Assembly: GCA_028717865.1 (NCBI GenBank)
Contig: JAQUMZ010000006.1
Location: 1 to 20,289, forward strand
DNA from: Elusimicrobiota bacterium
Lineage (GTDB): Bacteria; Elusimicrobiota; Elusimicrobia; UBA1565; UBA9628
DNA: 20,289 nt
Direction of reading: 5' to 3'
The notes under the pieces are model-generated. The model saw only the letters and a program-made list of their open reading frames with translations. It was not told where the DNA came from and did no database searches. Below are positions 1-6,997 of this stretch, one piece after another. The position numbers and the translations under genes were made by a program. How positions within the stretch are numbered: position 1 is the first letter of the stretch; each line of letters begins with the position of its first letter.

Positions 1-2232
1 GGCCACGACGCGGCCGTTGGGGCAGAGCTCCTGGACTTTACGCCGGGCATTATCGTACTCCTCGTTTACCCGGTTCGTGAATTCCTCGAGCGTTTCCAGG
101 CGCTGTGCGTCCGGCAGCCACATCCGGTTGGCGAAGAAATGGCCCTTGCGGCCGTTGCCGTCGATCGGCATCGGATCGTGGGCGAGATAGCCGTGGGCCT
201 GTATGTCCCAGCGGCCCGTGGCCTGCCAAGCCGTGAGCTGCTCCGCGTTGGCGTAGAAATTCCAGCGGCGGCGGGGAGACACCTGGACGAACATGGTCGC
301 CTTGAATCCGGACTCGGCGAGCACGGGATCGGCGTTGACGAAGGAGTCCACGCGGCCGTCGTCGAACGTGACGGCGATCGGTTTGGCGGGAAGCGCGCGC
401 CGGCCTTTGTAGTATTCGTGGAGTTCCGACACGGTGATCGGGGTGTAGCCGGCGGCGCGCAGGGTCCGGATGTGGTCGCGCAGGGTACCCACCCAGATCG
501 AATCGCTGCGCTGCCGCGGCGAGACGCCGTGATAGAGCACGACGGGTATGGCCGGCGCCCGCGTTTCGGCGTGTCGGCGCAGTTCGCTCTGCGCCCGTTC
601 CAGGCGCCCCGATTCGGCCAGGAAGATCGCTTCCCGGATGCGGTTTTGCTCGCAGATCGACGGCAGCAGCATCAGGTCCAGCTTTTGCATCTCGCGCCGG
701 GCGCCGCGGTAGTCGCGCTGCGCTTCCAGGGCGTAGGCAAGGCCGTTGTGCGCGCGCTGGCTGTTGGGGTTGCGCCGGGCGACTTCCTGGTAGGTTTCCC
801 GGACGGCGGGCCAGTCCTCGAGCAGTTCCTGCACCGTGGCCTTGAGATAATAGCCGTTGATGTCGACGGGGTCGGTCCGTATGGCCATCTCGGCCGAGCG
901 CAGGGCGCCGGCGTAGCTGCGCGTGGCGAGGTAGAGTTCGGCGAGCTTGAACCAGTCGGCCGGTTCGGGCGCCTTGACCCGCAGGAGGCGATCCTGCCAG
1001 GCGATGGCCTCCCGCCAAGCCTGGCGGTTGGCCGCGTCGTCGCGCAGATTGCGCAGGGCCGCGAGGTTGGGCGCGCCGCTGGAGGCGAGCAGGCGCCAGT
1101 CGGAGACGGCCTCGTCGAAGCGGCCGGCGTCGTAGAGGACTTGGGCGCGGCCCAGACGGTAGACGTCGTCGTTCGGGAACTGCGCGATGAGGCGGTTGAA
1201 GCCGTTGAGCGCCTCGGCGGGGCGTCCCGTGCGCATCGCGAAATCCGCCGCCAGGTAGATTACGCCGGGATGCTCGGGGTGCTCGCGGGCGATGCGCGAG
1301 AGGACCAGGGCGGCCTCCTTGGGGCGCTGGAGCGCGCTCAAGGCCTTGACGAGCACCAGCGACGCGTCGCGGTCGCTGGGAAGCAGGTTGAGCGTCCGGC
1401 GCGCCAGGGCCAGCGCGGCCTCGAAATCGCCCCGGGCCAGGTCGAGGTTGGCCATGAAGCGCAAGGCGGAAGGGTTGTTCGCGTCGAACTGGAGCAGGCC
1501 CTCGGCGGTCCGCCGCGCCTCGTCTATGCGGCCGTCGCGCCACTGCGACCACCCCAGGTTGAGCAGGGCGTCGTAGTCGCGGCGTTTGCGCACAACCTCC
1601 GCCCATTCGTCGACGGCCTCTCGGGAGCGGCCCAGCGCGACGAGCGCCCGGGCCCGGCCCTTGCGATAGTCCGGATTGGCCGGGTCGGCCGCGAGGAGCC
1701 GTTCGAACTCGGCCAGGGCGGACTCGGCGCGCCCCATTTCCGAGAAGAAGAACGCCCTGCGGTAGGCGACGTCCGCCGCTTGCGGGTAGCGTTTGAGCAG
1801 GTCTTCCAGGATGGTCAGCGCCTCTTGCCGCCGGCCGGAAACGAACAGCGCCCTGGCCAAGACCATGGCGGCCGGCTTGTTAGCGGGATCGGCTTCCAGC
1901 AGCCGGCGCGCCAGGCGCTCCGCTTCGGCGGGGCGTTTGGTTTCAAGCTCGGCGTTGGCCATGAACACGATGAAGTTGGGATTGTCCGAATCGATCTTCA
2001 TGAGGATGGAGCCCACGCGCCGGGCGTCGCGGGCGCGCCCGGCGGCCTGATAGGCCCAACCCAGGTTCAGCAGGATCTTCGGCGAGCCGGGGTCGGCGCG
2101 GGCGGCGCGCTCCAGCAAGGGAATGGCCTCCCGGTAGCGTTTGGCTTCGAGCCGGCGCATCCCCTGGTCCCAGGACGAGGCGCTCGCGGCGCCCGGCAGG
2201 CACAGCGCGGCCGCCAGGATGAGCCGGATCAT
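1..2232 (-). CDS. TPR protein with C-terminal PgaB-type polysaccharide deacetylase (partial, 3' end outside window)
   Basis: The reading frame is open for 744 codons to the window edge, so the C-terminus is missing. Residues 1-18 form a signal peptide (MIRLILAAALCLPGAASA). About residues 20-570 are TPR repeats of the usual pattern (LLNLGWAYQAAGRARDA and many similar). From about 578 a NodB/CE4 polysaccharide deacetylase domain begins: VVLYHGVS, then TFDDG at 622-626 (base D624, metal ligand D625), then AHGYLAHD with H680 and H685. The five-residue spacing of these histidines matches the PgaB/IcaB class (H184/H189 in E. coli PgaB). Family knowledge says such enzymes de-N-acetylate poly-GlcNAc in the periplasm or at the surface. 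The TPR part recalls PgaA, so this may be a PgaA-PgaB-like fusion. The start overlaps the upstream gene by ATGA, implying translational coupling. Function as an exopolysaccharide deacetylase is likely; the exact polymer is unknown. Confidence 0.88.
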   Translation of the reverse strand, partial: MIRLILAAALCLPGAASASSWDQGMRRLEAKRYREAIPLLERAARADPGSPKILLNLGWAYQAAGRARDARRVGSILMKIDSDNPNFIVFMANAELETKRPAEAERLARRLLEADPANKPAAMVLARALFVSGRRQEALTILEDLLKRYPQAADVAYRRAFFFSEMGRAESALAEFERLLAADPANPDYRKGRARALVALGRSREAVDEWAEVVRKRRDYDALLNLGWSQWRDGRIDEARRTAEGLLQFDANNPSALRFMANLDLARGDFEAALALARRTLNLLPSDRDASLVLVKALSALQRPKEAALVLSRIAREHPEHPGVIYLAADFAMRTGRPAEALNGFNRLIAQFPNDDVYRLGRAQVLYDAGRFDEAVSDWRLLASSGAPNLAALRNLRDDAANRQAWREAIAWQDRLLRVKAPEPADWFKLAELYLATRSYAGALRSAEMAIRTDPVDINGYYLKATVQELLEDWPAVRETYQEVARRNPNSQRAHNGLAYALEAQRDYRGARREMQKLDLMLLPSICEQNRIREAIFLAESGRLERAQSELRRHAETRAPAIPVVLYHGVSPRQRSDSIWVGTLRDHIRTLRAAGYTPITVSELHEYYKGRRALPAKPIAVTFDDGRVDSFVNADPVLAESGFKATMFVQVSPRRRWNFYANAEQLTAWQATGRWDIQAHGYLAHDPMPIDGNGRKGHFFANRMWLPDAQRLETLEEFTNRVNEEYDNARRKVQELCPNGRVVA

Positions 2233-4082
2233 GGCCGGGCCCCGTTGCGCGGCGCGGCCGCGGGGGCGAATTCGAGGCTGCGGTAGAGCCCCAGGCCGGG
2301 AATCGTCGCGCCGGCCGGGATAAGCACCCCGTCGGCCGCCGCGGCGATTTCCGGGGCGGGGCGATCGTCGAGGGTGAGCCAGAGGCCGCAGCCGCGGGCG
2401 TGCAGGCTGGCGCGTAGGCGCCGCAGCGTGCGCAGGCAGCCCCGGTCCCGGGGTTGCGAGCCGTTCAGGCGCAGATTGAGGCCGCCGCCGCCCTCGAGCC
2501 GCGCCGCCTCGTCCAGGCCCCGCAGCATGACCTCGGCGCGCGAGCCCGGCCGCAGCAGGGCGGCGGCCGGGGCGCGGAAATCCACCGCCGGCACGAGGCG
2601 GCAGCGGTAGAAGCCGGCCAGGGCGGCGCTAAGGCCGCCGTCATCGCGTTCCGGAGTCAGCCGCCCGTCGGCCTCCACCGTGATTTTGAGGGGCGAGAGG
2701 GCGTAGGCGCGGGCCGCATGGTCGCGGACGGCGGGCAGCAGATCGTCGCCCAGGTGGGCGTCGACGAGCAGCCAGTCCCTGCCGCCGGGGTTGGCGCGCA
2801 GCCGGCCGAGGGCCGCCGCCGCCGTGCGGCGCGCCGGGTCGTAGGACGAGAACTGGACGCGGCCGTAATCGATTCGGGGGTTGATGTGAATCGCCCGGCC
2901 GAAGAGCATGCGGCCGTTGACTTGCAGGATGACCCAGGTCCCCTTGACGATGAAACGCACCGTCGCGGGCAGCGCCCCGGGGGTCATGTCTACGCTGCCC
3001 AGGACGTTGGGCGGCTCGCGCGGGCCGCTTTTCTGCTCCACCACCCAGGAACCGTTCCGAGCCCCGGCCCGCACGTAGCTGCCGTCTTCCTTAAAGCGCG
3101 CGTAGACCCAGGCGCTGCGGGCGTACCTTTGGAGCTCGAAATCCAGCGCGACGTCTCGCCAGCGTTCGGTCCCGCGCAGGTAGGCTCCCGCGCCGGTGTG
3201 CCGAGGGGTGGGCAGGAGGGCCAGCCGGCCGCTTCCAGAGGCGACTATGCCCTGCACCGGCACCCAGTCGGACTTCAAGGCAGTCTTGAAATCGTCCCTG
3301 AAGGTCTCCCGTCGGGGCCAGGAAGCCCTGATTACTCCCAGGGTTTGCGCGGAGGAGCGGTCGGTTCGTATCCTCATGATCTGGAGCCTCTTCGGTGAAG
3401 TCAAGCCGTCGTTGTACGACGTCTCGGAAGCCACGAAGCGCAGGCGGCCGGCGTCGCCGGCCGGCAGGATCAAGCGCTCGTCTTGCTGCAGTTCGGCGCC
3501 GGGGCGCGATAGGCCGGACAGGTCCGCCGGGTCGGGTCCGGGAACGGGAACTCCGAAATCCCAGGAGCCGCTCTCGCGCAGAAGGCGCAAGGCGTGCCGG
3601 GATAGATAGCGCCGCTCGGCGGGGCGCCCGCCGGCCGCCACCTGGCTGATGAAGAGCAGCCCGCGCATTCGACGGCGCCGCAGGACGGCGTCGGCGAGCC
3701 GGACGCTTTCCGGGCGGTCGTCCGCGAAGGCCAGCAGCACTGCGCCGCGGGGTAGCCGGCGCCGGCCGCGGTGGAAATCCTGCAATTCGGCGAGGCCGAT
3801 CGTGGCGCCGCCGTCGTTTTGGACGGCGCCGAGCAATTTGTCCAGTTCCCGGGCGGACATGGCCAGTCTCTGGGGTTTGCGCGTGATTCTCGGGAAAAGC
3901 AGGGCCAGATACCGGCTTTCGGTACGCAGGCGCTGCGGCGTAGCGCGCGGGGCGCCGAGCCGCCGCCGGACCAGGGATTGGCCCTCCACGGCCCAAAAGA
4001 TCCCGGCGGCCGCCGCCGCGGTTATGGTCAGCCAGAGGCGGCCGTGGCCGGCGGGGCGGGAAAATGCGCGCGACGGGCTCAT
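2229..4082 (-). CDS. membrane-anchored protein with degenerate NodB-like, ConA-like and GH18-like domains
   Basis: 617 residues. The ATG at 4082 overlaps the stop of the upstream GT2 gene by ATGA. The same frame is open further upstream, but that part lies inside the GT2 gene. Residues 15-33 form one transmembrane or signal-anchor helix. Residues 55-260 resemble the NodB domain of the downstream deacetylase: IGLAELQDFHRGRR aligns with ITVSELHEYYKGRR there. However, the TFDDG motif reads AFADD (118-122), removing the catalytic base, and the HxxxxH motif is gone (FGVPVPGPD, 176-184). Residues 262-430 look like a ConA/LamG-type sugar-binding sandwich. Residues 465-600 resemble a GH18 barrel (LNLRLNG, 535-541, then a DR...L..LR..LH helix), but the acidic catalytic residues are missing. 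I infer a non-catalytic polysaccharide-binding or scaffold subunit of the synthase complex. The GH18-like and ConA-like assignments are by eye and less certain than the NodB-like one. Confidence 0.82.
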   Translation of the reverse strand: MSPSRAFSRPAGHGRLWLTITAAAAAGIFWAVEGQSLVRRRLGAPRATPQRLRTESRYLALLFPRITRKPQRLAMSARELDKLLGAVQNDGGATIGLAELQDFHRGRRRLPRGAVLLAFADDRPESVRLADAVLRRRRMRGLLFISQVAAGGRPAERRYLSRHALRLLRESGSWDFGVPVPGPDPADLSGLSRPGAELQQDERLILPAGDAGRLRFVASETSYNDGLTSPKRLQIMRIRTDRSSAQTLGVIRASWPRRETFRDDFKTALKSDWVPVQGIVASGSGRLALLPTPRHTGAGAYLRGTERWRDVALDFELQRYARSAWVYARFKEDGSYVRAGARNGSWVVEQKSGPREPPNVLGSVDMTPGALPATVRFIVKGTWVILQVNGRMLFGRAIHINPRIDYGRVQFSSYDPARRTAAAALGRLRANPGGRDWLLVDAHLGDDLLPAVRDHAARAYALSPLKITVEADGRLTPERDDGGLSAALAGFYRCRLVPAVDFRAPAAALLRPGSRAEVMLRGLDEAARLEGGGGLNLRLNGSQPRDRGCLRTLRRLRASLHARGCGLWLTLDDRPAPEIAAAADGVLIPAGATIPGLGLYRSLEFAPAAAPRNGARP

Positions 4083-5710
4083 CGGGTCCCCCAGTGGTTT
4101 TTGCGTATGGTGAGCATCGCGTAGTAGGTCTGGGGACCGGTGATCAGCAGTGAACTGGCCATCCACATCAGCCCCAGAACCCAGTTGGATTTGGGTTTCT
4201 TGAAAAGGTAGTAAAGCGACTGGAGCAGGGCGACGAGCAGCAGTCCCAGGGCGTAATAAAGGAAGATCGCGTCGCGTCCCTGGAGCTCGAGATAAAGGAC
4301 GCGCACGACCATCAGCGGGGACAGCAGGCTGAAGAGCGCCGCCGAATAGAACGAAATCGCGGCTATGGGGTGCTTCTTGTACATGAAGCCGGAGGCGATC
4401 CAGGTCTCGCGCAGCCACGACTTCTTCCAGCGCGCCTGCTGGAGCAGATAATGCTTCCAGGTCTCCGGCACGAGGGTCGACGCGGTGGCCAGGTCGTTAT
4501 AGATGACGCGGTACTTGCGCAGGATGAAGTTGGTCAGGCTGCGGTCATCTCCGAAAGTGGCGGGCCGCCCCAGGAACGTCTGCTTGAGCCACGGATCGAG
4601 GAATTCGAGTATGTACTCGCGGCGGTAGGCGGCCAGGCAGCCCGAGGCGCAGGTCACGCAGGAGAAGAAGCTCTCCGCCGCCTTGAAGAGCCGGAAGGAC
4701 ACGACGTAGCGGACCTCCTGGAGTCCGGTCAGGAGGTTCTTGTCGGCGTTGTCGACCTCCGCGTAGCCGGCCGAGGCGCCCAGGGTGGGGTCCTCGAAGC
4801 CGCAGACGATGCGCCGCAGCGAATCTTCGTGGACATAGGTGTCGGAATCGAGGAAGACGATGATTTCGCCGGCGGCCCGGCGCACGCCCTCCGCCATGGC
4901 GAAGCGCTTGCCGCTGGGCTTGAGGGTATGGACGCGCAGCTTCGCGAAGCGCCGCCGCAGCGCCTCCAGTTCGCGGGGCGTGGCGTCCGTGGAGCCGTCG
5001 TCGACCACGATGACCTCCCTGCGCTCCGACGGATAGTCGGCCTTGAAACAGCTTTCGACCGTGCGGGCGATGGCCTTTTCCTCGTTGCGGACGGCGATCA
5101 CGACGCTGATCGGGGGCGTGTAGCGGCCCAGGGGCGGCACGCGGTGGCGCCAGGAGATCAGGAATCGGGACAGCAGGTACGTCAGCAGGGTGAGGCTGTA
5201 GATGAAGAAAAACGGGGTGTACCAGAAGTAGACCAGGCTGCGCCATTTGAACCAGACCGCGAAGACGAGCAGGATCGCGATCGCGATTCCGATCCTGCGC
5301 TGGTAGGAGGTGACGGCCCGCTCCACCAGCGCGGGCAGCGGCCGGTCCCAGCGCAGGACCACCTCGAAGCCCCGGCCTTGGGCCGCGGGGCGCACGGTGC
5401 GCACCCGGGCGGGCAGGGCGCAAGCCAGCCCCTTGAAGAAGCGCGACAACGATCGGGGCAGGCGCAGTTGGAGGCGCACCGCCTCCCCCACGGCCATGGG
5501 CCGGTCGGTGGTCAGGCATACGCCTTCGACGTCGTAGTCGCGGGTCGTGGCCGGAACCGCCTTGCGGCCGCGCCCGAGCCGGCCCGCGGCGGGCACGAGC
5601 AGGCCCGGAAAGGCTTCCCGCACGCGGTTGAAGCGCCTTTGTTCGCGCATGCCTTTGACGGGACCGGGCGAGTCGTTCGCCTGCGGTTCGTATTGCGCAG
5701 GCGGATTCAT
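4079..5710 (-). CDS. PilZ-domain, hyaluronan/chitin synthase-like family 2 glycosyltransferase
   Basis: 543 residues. An N-terminal PilZ-like domain (about 22-130) carries RRFNR (25-29) and DYDVEG (58-63), a variant of the [D/N]xSxxG c-di-GMP motif with Asp in place of Ser. Membrane segments lie at about 140-154 and 160-185. The GT2 domain (about 199-440) has DDGS (237-240), DSD (288-290), SGCLAAYRRE (356-365), GDDR (387-390) and QQARW (424-428). The GDDR...QQ.RW.KS..RE pattern is that of HasA/NodC-type processive synthases rather than PgaC. Further membrane segments lie at about 448-475, 480-503 and 508-530. The protein would polymerise a UDP-amino-sugar or UDP-sugar at the inner membrane and extrude it, probably under c-di-GMP control. 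ATG 5710 has no visible Shine-Dalgarno site; Met21 is an alternative start but would leave the PilZ domain nearly the same. The two following genes overlap in series. Confidence 0.93.
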   Translation of the reverse strand: MNPPAQYEPQANDSPGPVKGMREQRRFNRVREAFPGLLVPAAGRLGRGRKAVPATTRDYDVEGVCLTTDRPMAVGEAVRLQLRLPRSLSRFFKGLACALPARVRTVRPAAQGRGFEVVLRWDRPLPALVERAVTSYQRRIGIAIAILLVFAVWFKWRSLVYFWYTPFFFIYSLTLLTYLLSRFLISWRHRVPPLGRYTPPISVVIAVRNEEKAIARTVESCFKADYPSERREVIVVDDGSTDATPRELEALRRRFAKLRVHTLKPSGKRFAMAEGVRRAAGEIIVFLDSDTYVHEDSLRRIVCGFEDPTLGASAGYAEVDNADKNLLTGLQEVRYVVSFRLFKAAESFFSCVTCASGCLAAYRREYILEFLDPWLKQTFLGRPATFGDDRSLTNFILRKYRVIYNDLATASTLVPETWKHYLLQQARWKKSWLRETWIASGFMYKKHPIAAISFYSAALFSLLSPLMVVRVLYLELQGRDAIFLYYALGLLLVALLQSLYYLFKKPKSNWVLGLMWMASSLLITGPQTYYAMLTIRKNHWGTR

Positions 5711-5717
5711 GGCGGCC

Positions 5718-5723
5718 AGTATA
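5718..5723 (-). promoter_or_regulatory. possible -10 box giving a leaderless start for the GT2 gene
   Basis: On the minus strand TATACT lies exactly 7 nt before the ATG at 5710, and no Shine-Dalgarno site is visible there. A transcript from this box would begin at or next to the ATG. No convincing -35 hexamer stands 16-18 nt upstream, so this is a weak call. The 103-bp gap (5711-5813) holds nothing else I can support apart from a 6-bp GC-rich inverted repeat (5733-5738 with 5750-5755) that lacks a U tract. Confidence 0.22.
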
Positions 5724-5813
5724 TTCCGCGGCCCCCGCGATCGGCCATAGCGGGGATGTGAATGTTTTTGGAATATCGCGTGAATTCGTCCGCGGACCTC
5801 GAGGCTGTCGGCC

Positions 5814-6980
5814 TCAGGGCTGCGCTTGCCGGTAGTCGTCGGCCCGGCAATGGGCGAGGCCGAAGGCGTGCCGGAGGCTCTCCACGATGCGCAGGCTGGC
5901 GCGACCGTCTCCGTATATCCCCGTGCCCCGGGCCATCGAGCCGTGGAAGCCTTGGTCGTCCATGAGCTGGGACGCGATTTCTATGATGGCGGCGGGGTCG
6001 GTCCCGGCCAGCCTGGCCACGCCGGCGTCCACGGCCTCGGGCCGTTCCGTGACCTTGCGCAGGATTATTACGGGCTTGCCCAGGGAGGGCGCTTCCTCCT
6101 GGAGCCCTCCGGAGTCCGTGAGGACGAAATGGCAGCGGCGCAGCAGATGGATGAGGTCGAAGTAGTCCAGCGTCGGCAGCAGGTGCGCCCGGGGATGGCG
6201 CATGAGCCGGCCCACGGTCGAGCGCACCCGCGGGTTCATGTGGACCGGATAGAAGAGATGGAGTTCCCGGTACTTCTCCAGGAGCTTCTTGAAGGCGCCG
6301 CAGAGGCTTTCGAGGGGCCGCCCGAGGTTCTCCCGGCGATGGGTCGTGGCCAGCACGGCCTTGTGCCGAGGGCCCAGGGCGGCCAGGGCCTGACGCAGGA
6401 CCGGCGACTGCCGTTCGGGGCGGTGCGCGGCGCACCATTGCAGGGCGTCGACGATCGTGTTGCCGGTCTGTATGATCGCGTCGGGCGGCACCCCCTCGGC
6501 CAGAAGGTTGGCGCGCGCGATGGCGGTGGGAGCGAAGTGCAAGGCGCTGAGGCGCGCGATGAGCAGGCGGTTCATTTCCTCGGGATAGGGATTGAAGCGG
6601 TCGAAGGACCGCAGCCCCGCCTCGACGTGGCCGACGGGGACGCGCTCGTAGAAGGCGGCCAGCGCGGCGATGAAAGCGGTGGTCGTGTCGCCCTGCACGA
6701 GCAGGAACCGCGGCCGGACGCCGCGGATAACCTCCTGCAGGGCGGGCAGGGCCCGGGCGCTGAAGGCGTTGAGGTCCTGGTCGCGCTGCATGAGGTCCAG
6801 ATCGAAATCGGGCTTGAGGCGGAAGTTGCGCAGCATTTGATCGAGCATTTGGCGGTGCTGGGCCGTGACGCATAGCCGCACCACGAGGTCCCTGCGCTCG
6901 GCCAGGGCGTGGATTACCGGGGCGAGTTTGATGACCTCGGGACGGGTCCCCAGGACGACGAGCACGATAGGTCGAGCCAT
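5814..6980 (-). CDS. wecB: UDP-N-acetylglucosamine 2-epimerase (non-hydrolysing)
   Basis: 388 residues, a typical length for WecB. It interconverts UDP-GlcNAc and UDP-ManNAc in the cytoplasm. Expected active-site residues are all visible: GTRPE (R13), QGDTTTA (D98), GHVEAGLRS (E120), YPEEMNR (E134/E135) and TTHRREN (H214). The uridine-binding region follows (TDSGGLQEEAPSLGKPV, then TERPEAV). The start at 6980 is fixed by AAGGAG 8 nt upstream; the frame is open farther upstream only inside the NfrB-like gene. It lies 17 nt after the NfrB-like gene and is clearly in one unit with it. In E. coli, WecB supplies ManNAc units for the NfrA/NfrB glycan from a separate locus. Its presence here within the same operon supports a ManNAc-containing product. 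No residues look damaged. Confidence 0.95.
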   Translation of the reverse strand: MARPIVLVVLGTRPEVIKLAPVIHALAERRDLVVRLCVTAQHRQMLDQMLRNFRLKPDFDLDLMQRDQDLNAFSARALPALQEVIRGVRPRFLLVQGDTTTAFIAALAAFYERVPVGHVEAGLRSFDRFNPYPEEMNRLLIARLSALHFAPTAIARANLLAEGVPPDAIIQTGNTIVDALQWCAAHRPERQSPVLRQALAALGPRHKAVLATTHRRENLGRPLESLCGAFKKLLEKYRELHLFYPVHMNPRVRSTVGRLMRHPRAHLLPTLDYFDLIHLLRRCHFVLTDSGGLQEEAPSLGKPVIILRKVTERPEAVDAGVARLAGTDPAAIIEIASQLMDDQGFHGSMARGTGIYGDGRASLRIVESLRHAFGLAHCRADDYRQAQP

Positions 6981-6988
6981 GGCGCGAT

Positions 6989-6994
6989 CTCCTT
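6989..6994 (-). promoter_or_regulatory. ribosome binding site of wecB
   Basis: AAGGAG on the minus strand, 8 nt before the ATG at 6980 and just after the stop codon of the NfrB-like gene. It decides the wecB start, since the open frame itself reaches back to 7226. Confidence 0.8.
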
Positions 6995-6997
6995 GGT

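Noticed and set aside
50..1606. 518-codon minus-strand frame overlapping the first gene
   Set aside because: Composition is Arg/Pro/Gly-rich without motifs; the neighbouring frame carries TPR repeats and TFDDG.
139..2286. 715-codon open frame on the plus strand opposite the TPR-deacetylase gene
   Set aside because: It is an antisense shadow of G+C-rich coding DNA; no domain is recognisable, whereas the minus strand encodes clear TPR and CE4 motifs.
2229..4418. Longer 729-codon version of the degenerate-domain protein
   Set aside because: The extra 112 codons lie inside the GT2 gene in a different frame and look like shadow; ATG 4082 overlaps the GT2 stop in the common ATGA arrangement and is followed directly by a membrane anchor.
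5733..5755. GC-rich inverted repeat as a terminator after wecB
   Set aside because: The stem is only 6 bp with an 11-nt loop and no following U run on either strand.
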